Source: an uncultured Clostridia bacterium
GTDB lineage: Bacteria; Bacillota; Clostridia; Christensenellales; Aristaeellaceae
Assembly: GCA_947565865.1 (NCBI GenBank)
Contig: CANOHT010000013.1
Span: forward strand, 1 to 64,000
Direction of reading: 5' to 3'
DNA length: 64,000 bases
Part shown: positions 50,114 through 58,486 of the stretch, one piece after another
Layout: every line of letters begins with the position of its first letter
Numbering within the stretch: position 1 is the first letter of the stretch
Notes under the pieces: generated by a model
The model's database searches: none
What the model saw: only the letters and a program-made list of their open reading frames with translations
Told to the model about the DNA's origin: nothing
Translations under genes and position numbers: made by a program

Positions 50114-50452
50114 ATGAGGAAAACGGAAGCAGCCATCGAGCGCTGCAAAACCATGTCGGCCCTTCAGAAAATGCTGGGAGGCAAGTGGAAGCTTGAGATT
50201 CTCTATTATATCGCGTTTCACGATATTCGCCGGTTCGGCGCTTTGCGTCGCCAGCTCGGGGAAATCACGGAGTCCTCCCTGACGAAGCAGCTCCGGGAAT
50301 TGGAGGCGGACGGGTTCCTGATCCGGCACGACTTTCATGAGATTCCGCCACGGGTGGAATACACGCTGTCCGAATTGGGCATGAGTTTTATGGACGTTCT
50401 CCGCTACATGAAGCAGTGGGGAGAGCGCCAGCTGCCGGGCCGCGCGGAATGA
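50114..50452 (+). CDS. HxlR-family transcriptional regulator
   Basis: A 112-residue winged-helix regulator. Family marks are ALQKMLGGKWKLEILYYIAF, RRFGALRRQLGEITESSLTK, LRELEADGFLIRHDF and VEYTLSELG. One Cys (Cys11, in IERCKTM) is at the position that senses thiol stress in YodB/HypR-type members; this suggests but does not prove redox control. AGGAGG precedes ATG 50114. It faces the radical SAM gene across a perfect palindrome. Confidence 0.93.
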   Translation: MRKTEAAIERCKTMSALQKMLGGKWKLEILYYIAFHDIRRFGALRRQLGEITESSLTKQLRELEADGFLIRHDFHEIPPRVEYTLSELGMSFMDVLRYMKQWGERQLPGRAE

Positions 50453-50596
50453 GCGCCCTTTTTCCTTCGTTAACGAATCCCGGGAAATGCCGTTTTTTCC
50501 CTCCGCCGCCATTGAACAAAGGCGTAAAGTATGGTATGATAAGCGATGGTGCGTTTGAAGAATGTCACCGCATGCTAAAAGATAGGACAATACAAC

Positions 50597-52003
50597 ATGA
50601 CCTTTGAAGCCTTGAACCTGATGCCCCTGATCCTGCAAAATGTCCATGCCGCCGGCTATCAGACCCCCACGCCCATCCAGGCCGCCACCGTTCCCCTGGT
50701 GCTTGCCGGCAAGGACGTGCTGGGCTGCGCCCAGACCGGCACGGGCAAAACTGCGGCCTTCGCGCTGCCCATCATCCAAGGGCTGGCTAAAAAGCCGCCC
50801 CGGCCCATCCGCACCCTGATTCTTACCCCCACCCGGGAGCTGGCCCAGCAGATATATGAAAATTTCGTCCTCTATAGCAAGCGCCTGCCGGTGTTCCCCA
50901 CGGTGATATTCGGCGGCGTCGGCCAGCAGCAGCAGGTAGCCGCCCTGCACCGGGGCGCCGATGTGGTCATTGCCTGCCCCGGCCGCCTGTGGGATCTGAT
51001 GAACCAGGGCTATGTCCGCCTGGACTATGTGGAGACCTTCGTTCTCGACGAGGCGGACCGCATGCTGGACATGGGCTTCATCCATGACGTCCGCCGCATC
51101 GCGGCCAAGCTGCCCCAGCAGCACCAGACCCTGCTTTTCTCCGCCACCATGCCCCCGGAGGTGGAAAAGCTGGCCATGGATCTGCTTCATGAGCCCGAAA
51201 CAGTGAAAGTCGATCCCGTATCCTCCACGGTCAAAAAAATCGACCAATGCCTGTATTATGTAGACAAGGCCAACAAAAAGCACCTGCTGGCCAAGCTGCT
51301 GCGGGAGCCGGATGTGGAGAACGCGCTGGTCTTCTCCCGCACCAAGCACGGCGCCGACCGCATTGTGCGGGAGCTGCGCAGAGCGGGCATCGACGCCGAC
51401 GCCATCCATGGCGATAAGAGTCAAAACGCCCGGCAGGCCGCCTTGACACGGTTCAAATCCGGGGAATGCAAGGTGCTCATCGCCACGGACATTGCCGCCC
51501 GGGGCATCGACATCGCCGGGCTAAGCCACGTCATCAACTACGATATGCCCATGGAGCCCGAGGCCTACGTCCACCGCATCGGCCGCACCGGCCGCGCAGG
51601 AAGGGACGGCAAGGCGATCTCCTTTTGCTGCATTGACGAAATGAAGCAGCTGAACCAGGTGGAAAAGCTCATCGGGAAGAAGCTGCCCCTGCGGGAAAGC
51701 GAATGGCCCATGGAGATTACCACGCCCTCGGAGCCCAAGGTGCGCGAGCCCCGTCCCGCCAGGCTGACCAGCCGGGGCAACGCCGTGCCGGAGCGGAAGC
51801 CTCGCGTGCCCGCCATGTCCAAGGCGCTGCCGAAGTCCGGCCAGCCCATCGTCATCGGTCGGGACGGCAAGATGAAGCTGCAGCCGACCCAGCCGGTTCC
51901 CGCCGCCCGAAGCAGCCGCCCGGCGTCCCAGCCCCGCCCCGGCACAGGCCGCCCGGTGCAGCGCATCAACCGCAGCAAGGGACAGAACGGCAAACGGGGA
52001 TAA
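50597..52003 (+). CDS. DEAD-box ATP-dependent RNA helicase (RhlE-like)
   Basis: A 468-residue cytosolic RNA helicase. All motifs are present: Q motif (PTPIQAATVP), AQTGTGKTAAF, PTRELAQQ, DEADRMLDMGF, FSATMP, the IATDIAARGIDI segment and HRIGRTGRAGRDG. The C-terminal 90 residues are basic and Pro/Arg-rich (RPASQPRPGTGRPVQRINRS), an RNA-binding tail like that of RhlE/CsdA relatives. The ribosome site is weak (AGGACA, 10 bases upstream). A strong terminator lies about 170 bp downstream. Confidence 0.95.
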   Translation: MTFEALNLMPLILQNVHAAGYQTPTPIQAATVPLVLAGKDVLGCAQTGTGKTAAFALPIIQGLAKKPPRPIRTLILTPTRELAQQIYENFVLYSKRLPVFPTVIFGGVGQQQQVAALHRGADVVIACPGRLWDLMNQGYVRLDYVETFVLDEADRMLDMGFIHDVRRIAAKLPQQHQTLLFSATMPPEVEKLAMDLLHEPETVKVDPVSSTVKKIDQCLYYVDKANKKHLLAKLLREPDVENALVFSRTKHGADRIVRELRRAGIDADAIHGDKSQNARQAALTRFKSGECKVLIATDIAARGIDIAGLSHVINYDMPMEPEAYVHRIGRTGRAGRDGKAISFCCIDEMKQLNQVEKLIGKKLPLRESEWPMEITTPSEPKVREPRPARLTSRGNAVPERKPRVPAMSKALPKSGQPIVIGRDGKMKLQPTQPVPAARSSRPASQPRPGTGRPVQRINRSKGQNGKRG

Positions 52004-52173
52004 AAGGCGCTCGGAATGGTTTGTGCCGCGTTCGCCGGCGGCATCATATAGCGCGTAGCATGGCCGATCTCCCGGCGGGTTTTCATCGCGCGGCGATATC
52101 GTCCGGCGGATACGAAGAAACGCCGAAGAAACCATGGCTCCTCCGGCGCCCGGGAGAAAGTCTCCCCTTTGAA

Positions 52174-52212
52174 CCGCCCTATCCAGCAGCAAGCTGGACA
52201 GGGCGGTTTTTT
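52174..52212 (+). terminator. terminator of the helicase gene
   Basis: The 14-bp stem CCGCCCTATCCAGC/GCTGGACAGGGCGG has one mismatch and is followed by TTTTTT. Confidence 0.85.
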
Positions 52213-52233
52213 ATCCTTTGGCGGCCTGAGCCG

Positions 52234-53280
52234 TCACGCCTTGCGATCGCGTCCGCCCTCGTCCCCGCCCGGCAGCGGCAGTGCCTCCCCCCGGGGAACC
52301 GGCTTGCCCACATGAGGGAAGCCCGTGCTGTCAAAGCAGACCCGCTGGACGCAGCAATGCCTGGGCACAGGCCGGTCATCCGGGTTATGCGCCAGCACCG
52401 CATGATAGGCCACATACAGCTCCTTGCGGTCCGGCGAACGGAAGAAGGACGCGTGCCCCGGCGCGTACACGCCGTTGCCCTTCACCAGCCACGGCACATC
52501 GTCCTTGACCCAGGCATGGGGATTCATGGGGTCATCCCCCACCAGCTCCAGAATGCCCAGGCCGTAATCGTCGCTCCAGCAGCCGTTGAAGGAGTAAACG
52601 CAGAAGGTTCTCCCCGCGTTCTCAATGAAAAAAGGGCCCTCGTTGATGCACTGCTCCCCGTCATAGGGCGGCACCCGCTCCCAGGGATAGACGGCCCGGG
52701 CCAGGCACACCGGCTCCCCCGTCAGGCGGGTGGGCGACGCCATCGGCTGCAGGATCAGCTTCTGCCGATCATCCTCAAACAGCCGCGACGCACACAGGTA
52801 CAGCCGCCCGTCCCGATGGCGCAGAACAGTGGCGTCGATGATGGCGTCATCGCCCAGCAAGCCGGCGTAATCGAAGCCGTCCAGGGGCTCGTCCGTCCGG
52901 GAGGCCATGACAAAGGTGCGCATGGCCCGCTCCGCGTAGCCGCGGGAGGGATGGCAGGCCGCCGCTGCGTAGATGTACCACCTGTCACCAATGCGGTGCA
53001 TCTCGCTGGCCCAGGCACAGTCATACAGGCCGTACTCCTCCCGAAGGCACAAAGCCGCCCGTCCCTCCCGGCGCAGGTTCGCCAGGGTCTTGCTCCGATA
53101 GACCCAAACGCTCTTGCCCCCCTCGTCAAAACGGGCGCCCAGACTGTAATAATACCCGTTGATGGGATCGTACGTCACCATCGGGTCCGGCATGTCATTC
53201 ACCAGCGGATTGGTATAGAAAGGCATTCCGGGAGCAACGTCCGCTTCCGGCACCCGGAAGTCAGCGTCTTTCAGCAGCAT
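52234..53280 (-). CDS. GH43-family glycoside hydrolase
   Basis: A 348-residue cytosolic five-bladed propeller enzyme without signal peptide. The three acidic sites are NDMPDPMVTYD (general base Asp), DDAIIDATVLRH (pKa-modulating Asp) and CINEGPFFIEN (acid Glu). GHASFFRSPD is a usual late segment. GH43 enzymes most often cut arabinofuranoside or xylose links; subfamily cannot be fixed here. GGAGGAAAAC lies before the ATG. It overlaps the end of the response-regulator gene by 20 bp and closes the six-gene operon, so its substrate is probably the glycan sensed by YesM/YesN. Confidence 0.88.
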   Translation of the reverse strand: MLLKDADFRVPEADVAPGMPFYTNPLVNDMPDPMVTYDPINGYYYSLGARFDEGGKSVWVYRSKTLANLRREGRAALCLREEYGLYDCAWASEMHRIGDRWYIYAAAACHPSRGYAERAMRTFVMASRTDEPLDGFDYAGLLGDDAIIDATVLRHRDGRLYLCASRLFEDDRQKLILQPMASPTRLTGEPVCLARAVYPWERVPPYDGEQCINEGPFFIENAGRTFCVYSFNGCWSDDYGLGILELVGDDPMNPHAWVKDDVPWLVKGNGVYAPGHASFFRSPDRKELYVAYHAVLAHNPDDRPVPRHCCVQRVCFDSTGFPHVGKPVPRGEALPLPGGDEGGRDRKA

Positions 53281-54580
53281 CCTGTTTTCCTCCGTTCATC
53301 TCATCGGTCAGCTTCAGGTTGTAGACCCTGCAAAAGTACTCCACGTTGACGTAATCCAGGGAGGCGGCAATCTCCGCCGTGCTCATGCCGGCCTGCAGCC
53401 GCTGCTGAACCCATCGCAGGCGCATACGCCGGGTATAATCCCGGTAGCTGACGCCCATCAGCCTGGAAAAGCACCGGCTGAAGTGGGAACGGTTGAACCC
53501 GACCATGGCCGCCACGTCATCCGCCCTGCCGAAAAGCTTTTTCGGGTCGCGGATGACCCGAAGCGCCCGCAGAACCACCATGGCGGAATCCGCGTATAAC
53601 CCGGTAATGTGCAGCCTCCGGGCAAAGGCCAGACGCATGGCGTCCATGAGCTCCCGCACCTGCGGCCATCGCGGCAGCGCCGCCAGACCAGCCTGCCGTC
53701 GGTTCGCCTCCAGAGCCGATTCGGAAAGCGCGCCGGAAAGTTCCTCCCTGAGCGTCCCGATGGCCCGAATCAGACAATCCGCCGGGAAGCGCGCCGCCTC
53801 CAAGCGCGCCTGCAATTGCTCGCAGCTGCGGCCGGAAAGCAGCCATTCGCCGTCAAGCAGCTGATCCTCCATCGCCTGCGCTTCTTCCTTAGCCAGCTGG
53901 GGCAGCACCGCCAGACCGAAGACGCGCGCCCCCTCCCGCGCTTCATAAAACAATTGCCGCTGAACCACCGCCTGTGCCCGTTCAGGCTCCAGCCTGAACC
54001 GTTGGCTCTGCTCCTCCGTCAGGCTCACCAGCATAGCCTCCGGGCTCTGGGGCAGCAGCGCCGTTAGCCCGCCCTCGCCCTCCAGCAGCACCAGGCGCTC
54101 CCCCAGCCAAAGCGCCTCTGTTGCGGGGCGCGCAGCAGCCTCCCATTCCGTCCGGGCGCACCCGGCCAGCAGTCCCCGGATCAGCGGACGGTTCTGATTG
54201 CGCAGCGCCATGTCGCGCACCCGCGCCAGCAGCCGGTGAATCTCATCCATGTCAAAATCGGTCTTCAGGATATAGCCCGCGACGCCCTCGCCGATGGTAC
54301 GCTGGATGTACTTAACCTCCGCGTGGCAGCTGAGCACCGCCTTCACCATGGCCGGGTATTCCAGATTGATCATTCGCAGCAGCTCAAAGCCATCCATCAC
54401 CGGCATGCTCAGATCCACAAAAACAATCTCCGCCTCATGCCGCGCCAGCCATTGAAGCGCCTCCTCGCCTGTGGACGCGCCGCCCGCCACCCTCATGCCG
54501 TACGCCTTCCAGGGAAACAGTAATTCCAGGCTTTTGCGCACCAGTTTTTCATCATCCACCAGCAGTACGCGCAGCTCCAC
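53261..54580 (-). CDS. YesN-type response regulator with AraC DNA-binding domain
   Basis: A 439-residue cytosolic regulator. The receiver domain (1-120) shows VLLVDDEK, phosphorylation Asp in IVFVDLSMPVMDG and a Lys in YILKTDFD. A long middle region (about 125-320) leads to an AraC double helix-turn-helix (about 330-430: GFNRSHFSRCFSRLMGVSYR, YVNVEYFCRVYNLKL). GTG 54580 is preferred since GGAGGA sits 9 bases upstream; an ATG three codons earlier overlaps that site. The histidine kinase gene precedes it with a 4-bp overlap region, and the GH43 gene follows. It should activate this glycan operon. Confidence 0.92.
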   Translation of the reverse strand: MELRVLLVDDEKLVRKSLELLFPWKAYGMRVAGGASTGEEALQWLARHEAEIVFVDLSMPVMDGFELLRMINLEYPAMVKAVLSCHAEVKYIQRTIGEGVAGYILKTDFDMDEIHRLLARVRDMALRNQNRPLIRGLLAGCARTEWEAAARPATEALWLGERLVLLEGEGGLTALLPQSPEAMLVSLTEEQSQRFRLEPERAQAVVQRQLFYEAREGARVFGLAVLPQLAKEEAQAMEDQLLDGEWLLSGRSCEQLQARLEAARFPADCLIRAIGTLREELSGALSESALEANRRQAGLAALPRWPQVRELMDAMRLAFARRLHITGLYADSAMVVLRALRVIRDPKKLFGRADDVAAMVGFNRSHFSRCFSRLMGVSYRDYTRRMRLRWVQQRLQAGMSTAEIAASLDYVNVEYFCRVYNLKLTDEMNGGKQDAAERR

Positions 54581-54585
54581 GACCC

Positions 54586-56307
54586 TCATTCCTCCATTCC
54601 CTGCGATCGCCGTTCTGCCGGCGCTTCATCGTCCCCTTCGCCGCAGGGCACATACGGCAGTCGAATAAACGCTTCTGTCCCGCAAACCGCCCCGTCCCGC
54701 ATTCTGTTGCGGATGGTCAGGCTGCCTCCGCTTTTCTCCACAATGGCCTTGACATAGCGAATACCGATACCCATGCCCCGCCTTTCGCCCTGGTCAATGG
54801 CCCGCAGAACCTCCGGCGCGATGCCGGTGCCGTTGTCACGCACAAACAGAAGCGTCTGCTCCCCCGCTCGGTCAACCGCCAGCTCAATCCTACCGTCGCC
54901 ATTGCGCAAGCCGTGATAGATGGCGTTTTCCACCAAGGGCTGAAGGATGAACCGGGGCGCCATGCCGCCCGCCCGGATATCGCCTGTGATCTCCAGCTCA
55001 ATCTCGTTTTCATACCGGGCCTGGTGAATGCGCACATAAGCCCGCATCAGATCAATTTCCCGGGCCAGGGGCTCCAGGTGCCCGCCGTGCTCATCCAGGT
55101 TATAATGCAAAATGTACAGCAGCGAGCGCATATACGCCTCCACGCCCCGGGTGTCCTCCAATCGGGCCATCCACTGCACGGCGTTGAGCGCGTTATAAAG
55201 AAAATGCGGGTTGATCTGCATCCGCAGCATCATCACATCCTTGGCATGCTTCTCCTTTTCCAGCGTCAGCACCGTTTCCATGGCCTGCCGTATGCGCCGA
55301 TCCGCCTCGGCGGTGTGCCTCAGGATCAGGTCAAACTCCGCGATACCCGTGCGTGTCATCAGCGGCTCCTCCAGGGGCCCGCCAAGCTGAAGGCCGCCGA
55401 TGGTATCCGTGATCAGCCTCATGGGCCGGCGGATTCGCCGCACGATGCGGGAGGCGATCAGCACCGCCGCCGTCAGCCCCGCCAGAAAGATCAGCGTCAT
55501 TTTCGCCAGCGCTTGGTTGCGCTCGGCATGATAGCTGCCTTGAGGAATCTCATAGCACAAACGGACGCCATAGCCATTGGGCTGGGAAAGAATTCTGACA
55601 TTCGAGCCCTCGGCAGCCTGCCGATCATCCAGCGGCGCGCCCTGGCTGTCGGTCAGGTACACACGGCCCAGCAGGAGACCGTTTTCACCTGCGTCAGGCA
55701 AAACCTGGTTGAGCAGGTCATCCACGGACTCGCCGGTGATAACCACACAGGTAATGGTCTGCCGCTTGTCCAGGGGGCCCGCCGCAAAGCTGAAGCTCAT
55801 CATCAGCCGGTCGCCGCGCTCCCACCGGATCGGATGATACAGCGTGTAGCCCCTGCCCGTGTAGGCCGGCTTCATCATAGCCAGCAGCCGCCCCGTGTCC
55901 TCCCTGTTCAGGTAAGAGGAACCCGCGATAAAGCGCTCGTTTTCCGCGTCTATCAGCAAACAGATATTATCCCGCCAAATGGCCTGCTGCCTGGCGGCGG
56001 TTTCGATTTTGTCCAGGCTTTCCGCCCGACGGTAGTAGCTGGCATTGTGCAGATAGGACCAGACTTCATCCATGGCGATGGAGGTGACGCTTTGCAGGGC
56101 GCTGGTCATGTCGGTCAGGCGCTTGTTCAGAAGCAGCATACGCTGGGATAGACCATACATCACGCCCTCATGGGTCTTCTTCTCCAGCATGCTGTTCATC
56201 TGTGAAAAGCTGAACAGACACAGCACCATCCAGAAGCCCACCAGAGACAGAAACAGCGGCAGCGACATTACAGAGCGCAGGCTGCGCTCCCTTTTCCCCC
56301 GGCGCAT
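54586..56307 (-). CDS. YesM-type sensor histidine kinase
   Basis: A 573-residue membrane kinase. Membrane segments at about 17-38 and 270-290 flank an outer sensing region of about 230 residues. A HAMP-like region, the His_kinase domain (MRINPHFLYNALNAVQW, with the phospho-His) and the ATPase domain follow (ILQPLVENAIYHGLRNG, RDNGTGI, RGMGIGIRYVK). ATG 56307 has AAGGAGGG 8 bases upstream. It lies between the YtcP permease and YesN genes, all on the minus strand. It probably senses an extracellular sugar, perhaps together with the binding protein. Confidence 0.94.
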   Translation of the reverse strand: MRRGKRERSLRSVMSLPLFLSLVGFWMVLCLFSFSQMNSMLEKKTHEGVMYGLSQRMLLLNKRLTDMTSALQSVTSIAMDEVWSYLHNASYYRRAESLDKIETAARQQAIWRDNICLLIDAENERFIAGSSYLNREDTGRLLAMMKPAYTGRGYTLYHPIRWERGDRLMMSFSFAAGPLDKRQTITCVVITGESVDDLLNQVLPDAGENGLLLGRVYLTDSQGAPLDDRQAAEGSNVRILSQPNGYGVRLCYEIPQGSYHAERNQALAKMTLIFLAGLTAAVLIASRIVRRIRRPMRLITDTIGGLQLGGPLEEPLMTRTGIAEFDLILRHTAEADRRIRQAMETVLTLEKEKHAKDVMMLRMQINPHFLYNALNAVQWMARLEDTRGVEAYMRSLLYILHYNLDEHGGHLEPLAREIDLMRAYVRIHQARYENEIELEITGDIRAGGMAPRFILQPLVENAIYHGLRNGDGRIELAVDRAGEQTLLFVRDNGTGIAPEVLRAIDQGERRGMGIGIRYVKAIVEKSGGSLTIRNRMRDGAVCGTEAFIRLPYVPCGEGDDEAPAERRSQGMEE

Positions 56308-56371
56308 AACGTCTCCCTCCTTCAGCAGCTTTCCTCCATGATACAGGAACAAGCCGGAAACGTAAACAGCC

Positions 56372-57265
56372 TCACTCCTTCACCGCGCCCAGGGTAATAC
56401 CCGTGACGAAGTAGCGCTGTACAAAGGGATACACCATCAAAAGCGGAATCATGGCGACCATCAGCTTGGCGGCAGTGAAGTTCCGGCCGGAAATCTGCGC
56501 GGCCATGGCCATGTAGGTAGGGTTCGTCAGGGTCGCGTTGTTCTGGGCGGAAGCCGTATCAAAGGTCAGGGAACGGATGTAGGTTTGCAGCGGAATCCAC
56601 CGGCCCTTGGTCATAACAATCATGCCTCGGAAATAATCGTTCCAGAATCCCACGGCGCTGAAGAGCGTCACCGTGGCGATAATGGGCAGCGACATGGGCA
56701 GGTAGATCGCCGTGAGAATGCGGCCATGCCCCGCGCCGTCAATCTGCGCGGACTCAAACAGGGCCTTGGGCAGATTGCGGAAATAGTTCATCATCAGAAT
56801 GGCGGAACCGATATTCACCATATCCGGCACGATCAGCGCGGCAAAGTTGTTGGTCAGCCCGATGCTGGTGATGAGCAGATACCAGGGAATCAGACCGCCG
56901 CCGAACATGCTGGTAAACAGCAGATAGGTCGTGTACCGGTTACGGGCCGGAAAATATCGCTTGCTCAGGGACATGGGGTAAGCCATCATGACCACGGTGG
57001 ATAGCTGAACCAGCGTCCCCACCGCCGTCCGCAGCGCCGATACGCCGAAGGACGTCAGGTACTGGCCGTCCCGGAGGATGTATTCATAGGGCGCCAGCGT
57101 CGTTTCCACCGGAAAGAAGCTTACACGCCCCGCCTCCACCGCCGCCTTGGAGGACAGGGACATTGCCGCGACATGCAAAAGCGGCAGCAGACACGCCAGC
57201 GCCATGGCTGCCACAACAGCGTAAATCGTCCCTTCAAAAAGCCGTTCACCCTTGTATTGGTTCAC
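56372..57265 (-). CDS. YtcP-type sugar ABC transporter permease
   Basis: A 297-residue permease with six membrane segments. The EAA loop is LFESAQIDGAGHGRILTAIY, and segments MFGGGLIPWYLLITSIGLTN and FVQRYFVTGITLGAVKE are family marks. It follows the LplB gene by 15 bp. Paired with that protein it forms the second oligosaccharide importer of the window, related to but distinct from the one at 29-33 kb. ATPase not present here. Confidence 0.93.
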   Translation of the reverse strand: MNQYKGERLFEGTIYAVVAAMALACLLPLLHVAAMSLSSKAAVEAGRVSFFPVETTLAPYEYILRDGQYLTSFGVSALRTAVGTLVQLSTVVMMAYPMSLSKRYFPARNRYTTYLLFTSMFGGGLIPWYLLITSIGLTNNFAALIVPDMVNIGSAILMMNYFRNLPKALFESAQIDGAGHGRILTAIYLPMSLPIIATVTLFSAVGFWNDYFRGMIVMTKGRWIPLQTYIRSLTFDTASAQNNATLTNPTYMAMAAQISGRNFTAAKLMVAMIPLLMVYPFVQRYFVTGITLGAVKE

Positions 57266-57280
57266 GCTCCGTCCCCCCTC

Positions 57281-58207
57281 TTAAAAGATGGAATAGTTGG
57301 CAAACCGCTCCGCCAGGGCGCGGGCCAGCATGGTCAGGCCGAAGCCGATGAGCGACTGGGTAAAGCCAATGGCCGTGGATATGGCGTACTGGCGGTTTAT
57401 CAGGCCCATGCGGTACACATAGGTGGAGATAACATCGCCGGAGGAGTAAACCACGGGCGAGTACAGGTTAAAGATCTGGTCAAAGCCCGCGTCGAAGATG
57501 CCGGCCAACTGCAGGGTCGCCACCATGGCGACGGTGGTCCTGACACAGGGCAGGGTGATGGCGAAGATGCGCCGCAGCCTGCCGCAGCCGTCGATGGACG
57601 CCGCCTCATACAGGTTGGGATCAATGCCCGTGAGCGCGGCAATAAAAATGATGGCCGCGTAGCCAAATTCCTTCCACACATGGGTAACCACCATGGTTGT
57701 TGGAAACAGATCGTTGCTGCCCAGGAACCAGATAGGCTCGGAGATCAGGCCGCACTTCATCAGGAACTCGTTCAGCGTGCCGTCGTTGGCCAGCATGGAG
57801 CGAATCACGCCGCTGAGAATGACCCAGGACAGAAAATGGGGCAGATAGACGATGGTCTGCGTTACGCGGCGGAAGCGGACGCTGCGCAGCTCATTGAGCA
57901 GCACGGCAAACAGCAGCGCCGTCAGCTGCGTGAAGATGATCTTGCCCACCGCGATGTTCAGGGTATTCCGGATGATTTCTCCCGTATCCGGCATTCTGAA
58001 GATATGAAGATAATTCTTCAGTCCCACCCAGCCGGACCCCATAATCCCCTTGGACACCTTGAAATTCTGAAAGGAAATGGCAATGCCGCCCAGCAGGGGC
58101 AGCGTCGCGAACACCATCAGATACAAAACGGGAAACAGCATCATCGCGTGCAGCAGCCATGTGTCCTTCAGCGAGACCATCCCGCTTTTCGACCTTTGCG
58201 TCATCAT
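57281..58207 (-). CDS. LplB-type sugar ABC transporter permease
   Basis: A 308-residue permease with six membrane segments. The EAA loop is LYEAASIDGCGRLRRIFAIT. Further marks are HAMMLFPVLYLMVFATLPLL near the start and IVYLPHFLSWVILSGVIR. ATG 58207 (or the next codon, also ATG) has AGGAAG 8 bases upstream. An open frame continues further upstream but has no ribosome site and crosses a repeat. Between it and the binding-protein gene lies a 279-bp gap with a stable hairpin. Confidence 0.93.
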   Translation of the reverse strand: MMTQRSKSGMVSLKDTWLLHAMMLFPVLYLMVFATLPLLGGIAISFQNFKVSKGIMGSGWVGLKNYLHIFRMPDTGEIIRNTLNIAVGKIIFTQLTALLFAVLLNELRSVRFRRVTQTIVYLPHFLSWVILSGVIRSMLANDGTLNEFLMKCGLISEPIWFLGSNDLFPTTMVVTHVWKEFGYAAIIFIAALTGIDPNLYEAASIDGCGRLRRIFAITLPCVRTTVAMVATLQLAGIFDAGFDQIFNLYSPVVYSSGDVISTYVYRMGLINRQYAISTAIGFTQSLIGFGLTMLARALAERFANYSIF

Positions 58208-58486
58208 CTTCACATCTTCCTGTCCGTCATTCAAAAGATGGAGAGAGGCCGAAGCCTCTCCCCCCAGACTGTTGGCCAAGCCGTAAGAGGCGGCAAGGGG
58301 CCGCAGCCCTCTGATTGTCCAGCAAAAGCAAACGGCACGGGCACTGGCTTGTGCGCTTTTTCGCCAGAAAAAGCTGCTGATCCCCGAGAAGAGGGGCGAA
58401 AGCCCCTCTCCCGCAGGCGGCTGGGAAATCCTGAGCGGCAGAAAAGCCGGTCGCCCTTCCCCTTCAGCCTGCCCCTGGCCCAAAGC
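58208..58486 (-). other. gap with mRNA hairpin and repeat module after the binding-protein gene
   Basis: A 20-bp hairpin (AGAGGGGC-GAAA-GCCCCTCT, 58390-58409) lies downstream of the binding-protein stop. A 23-bp segment (58353-58375) is the exact reverse complement of 38607-38629 in the MITE-like element. No gene is seen. The hairpin may protect the binding-protein mRNA, as at 32949. Confidence 0.6.

Noticed and set aside
57281..58483. longer LplB protein starting about 92 codons upstream
   Set aside because: The extra part crosses the repeat module and hairpin and has no ribosome site; the ATG at 58207 fits the family start.
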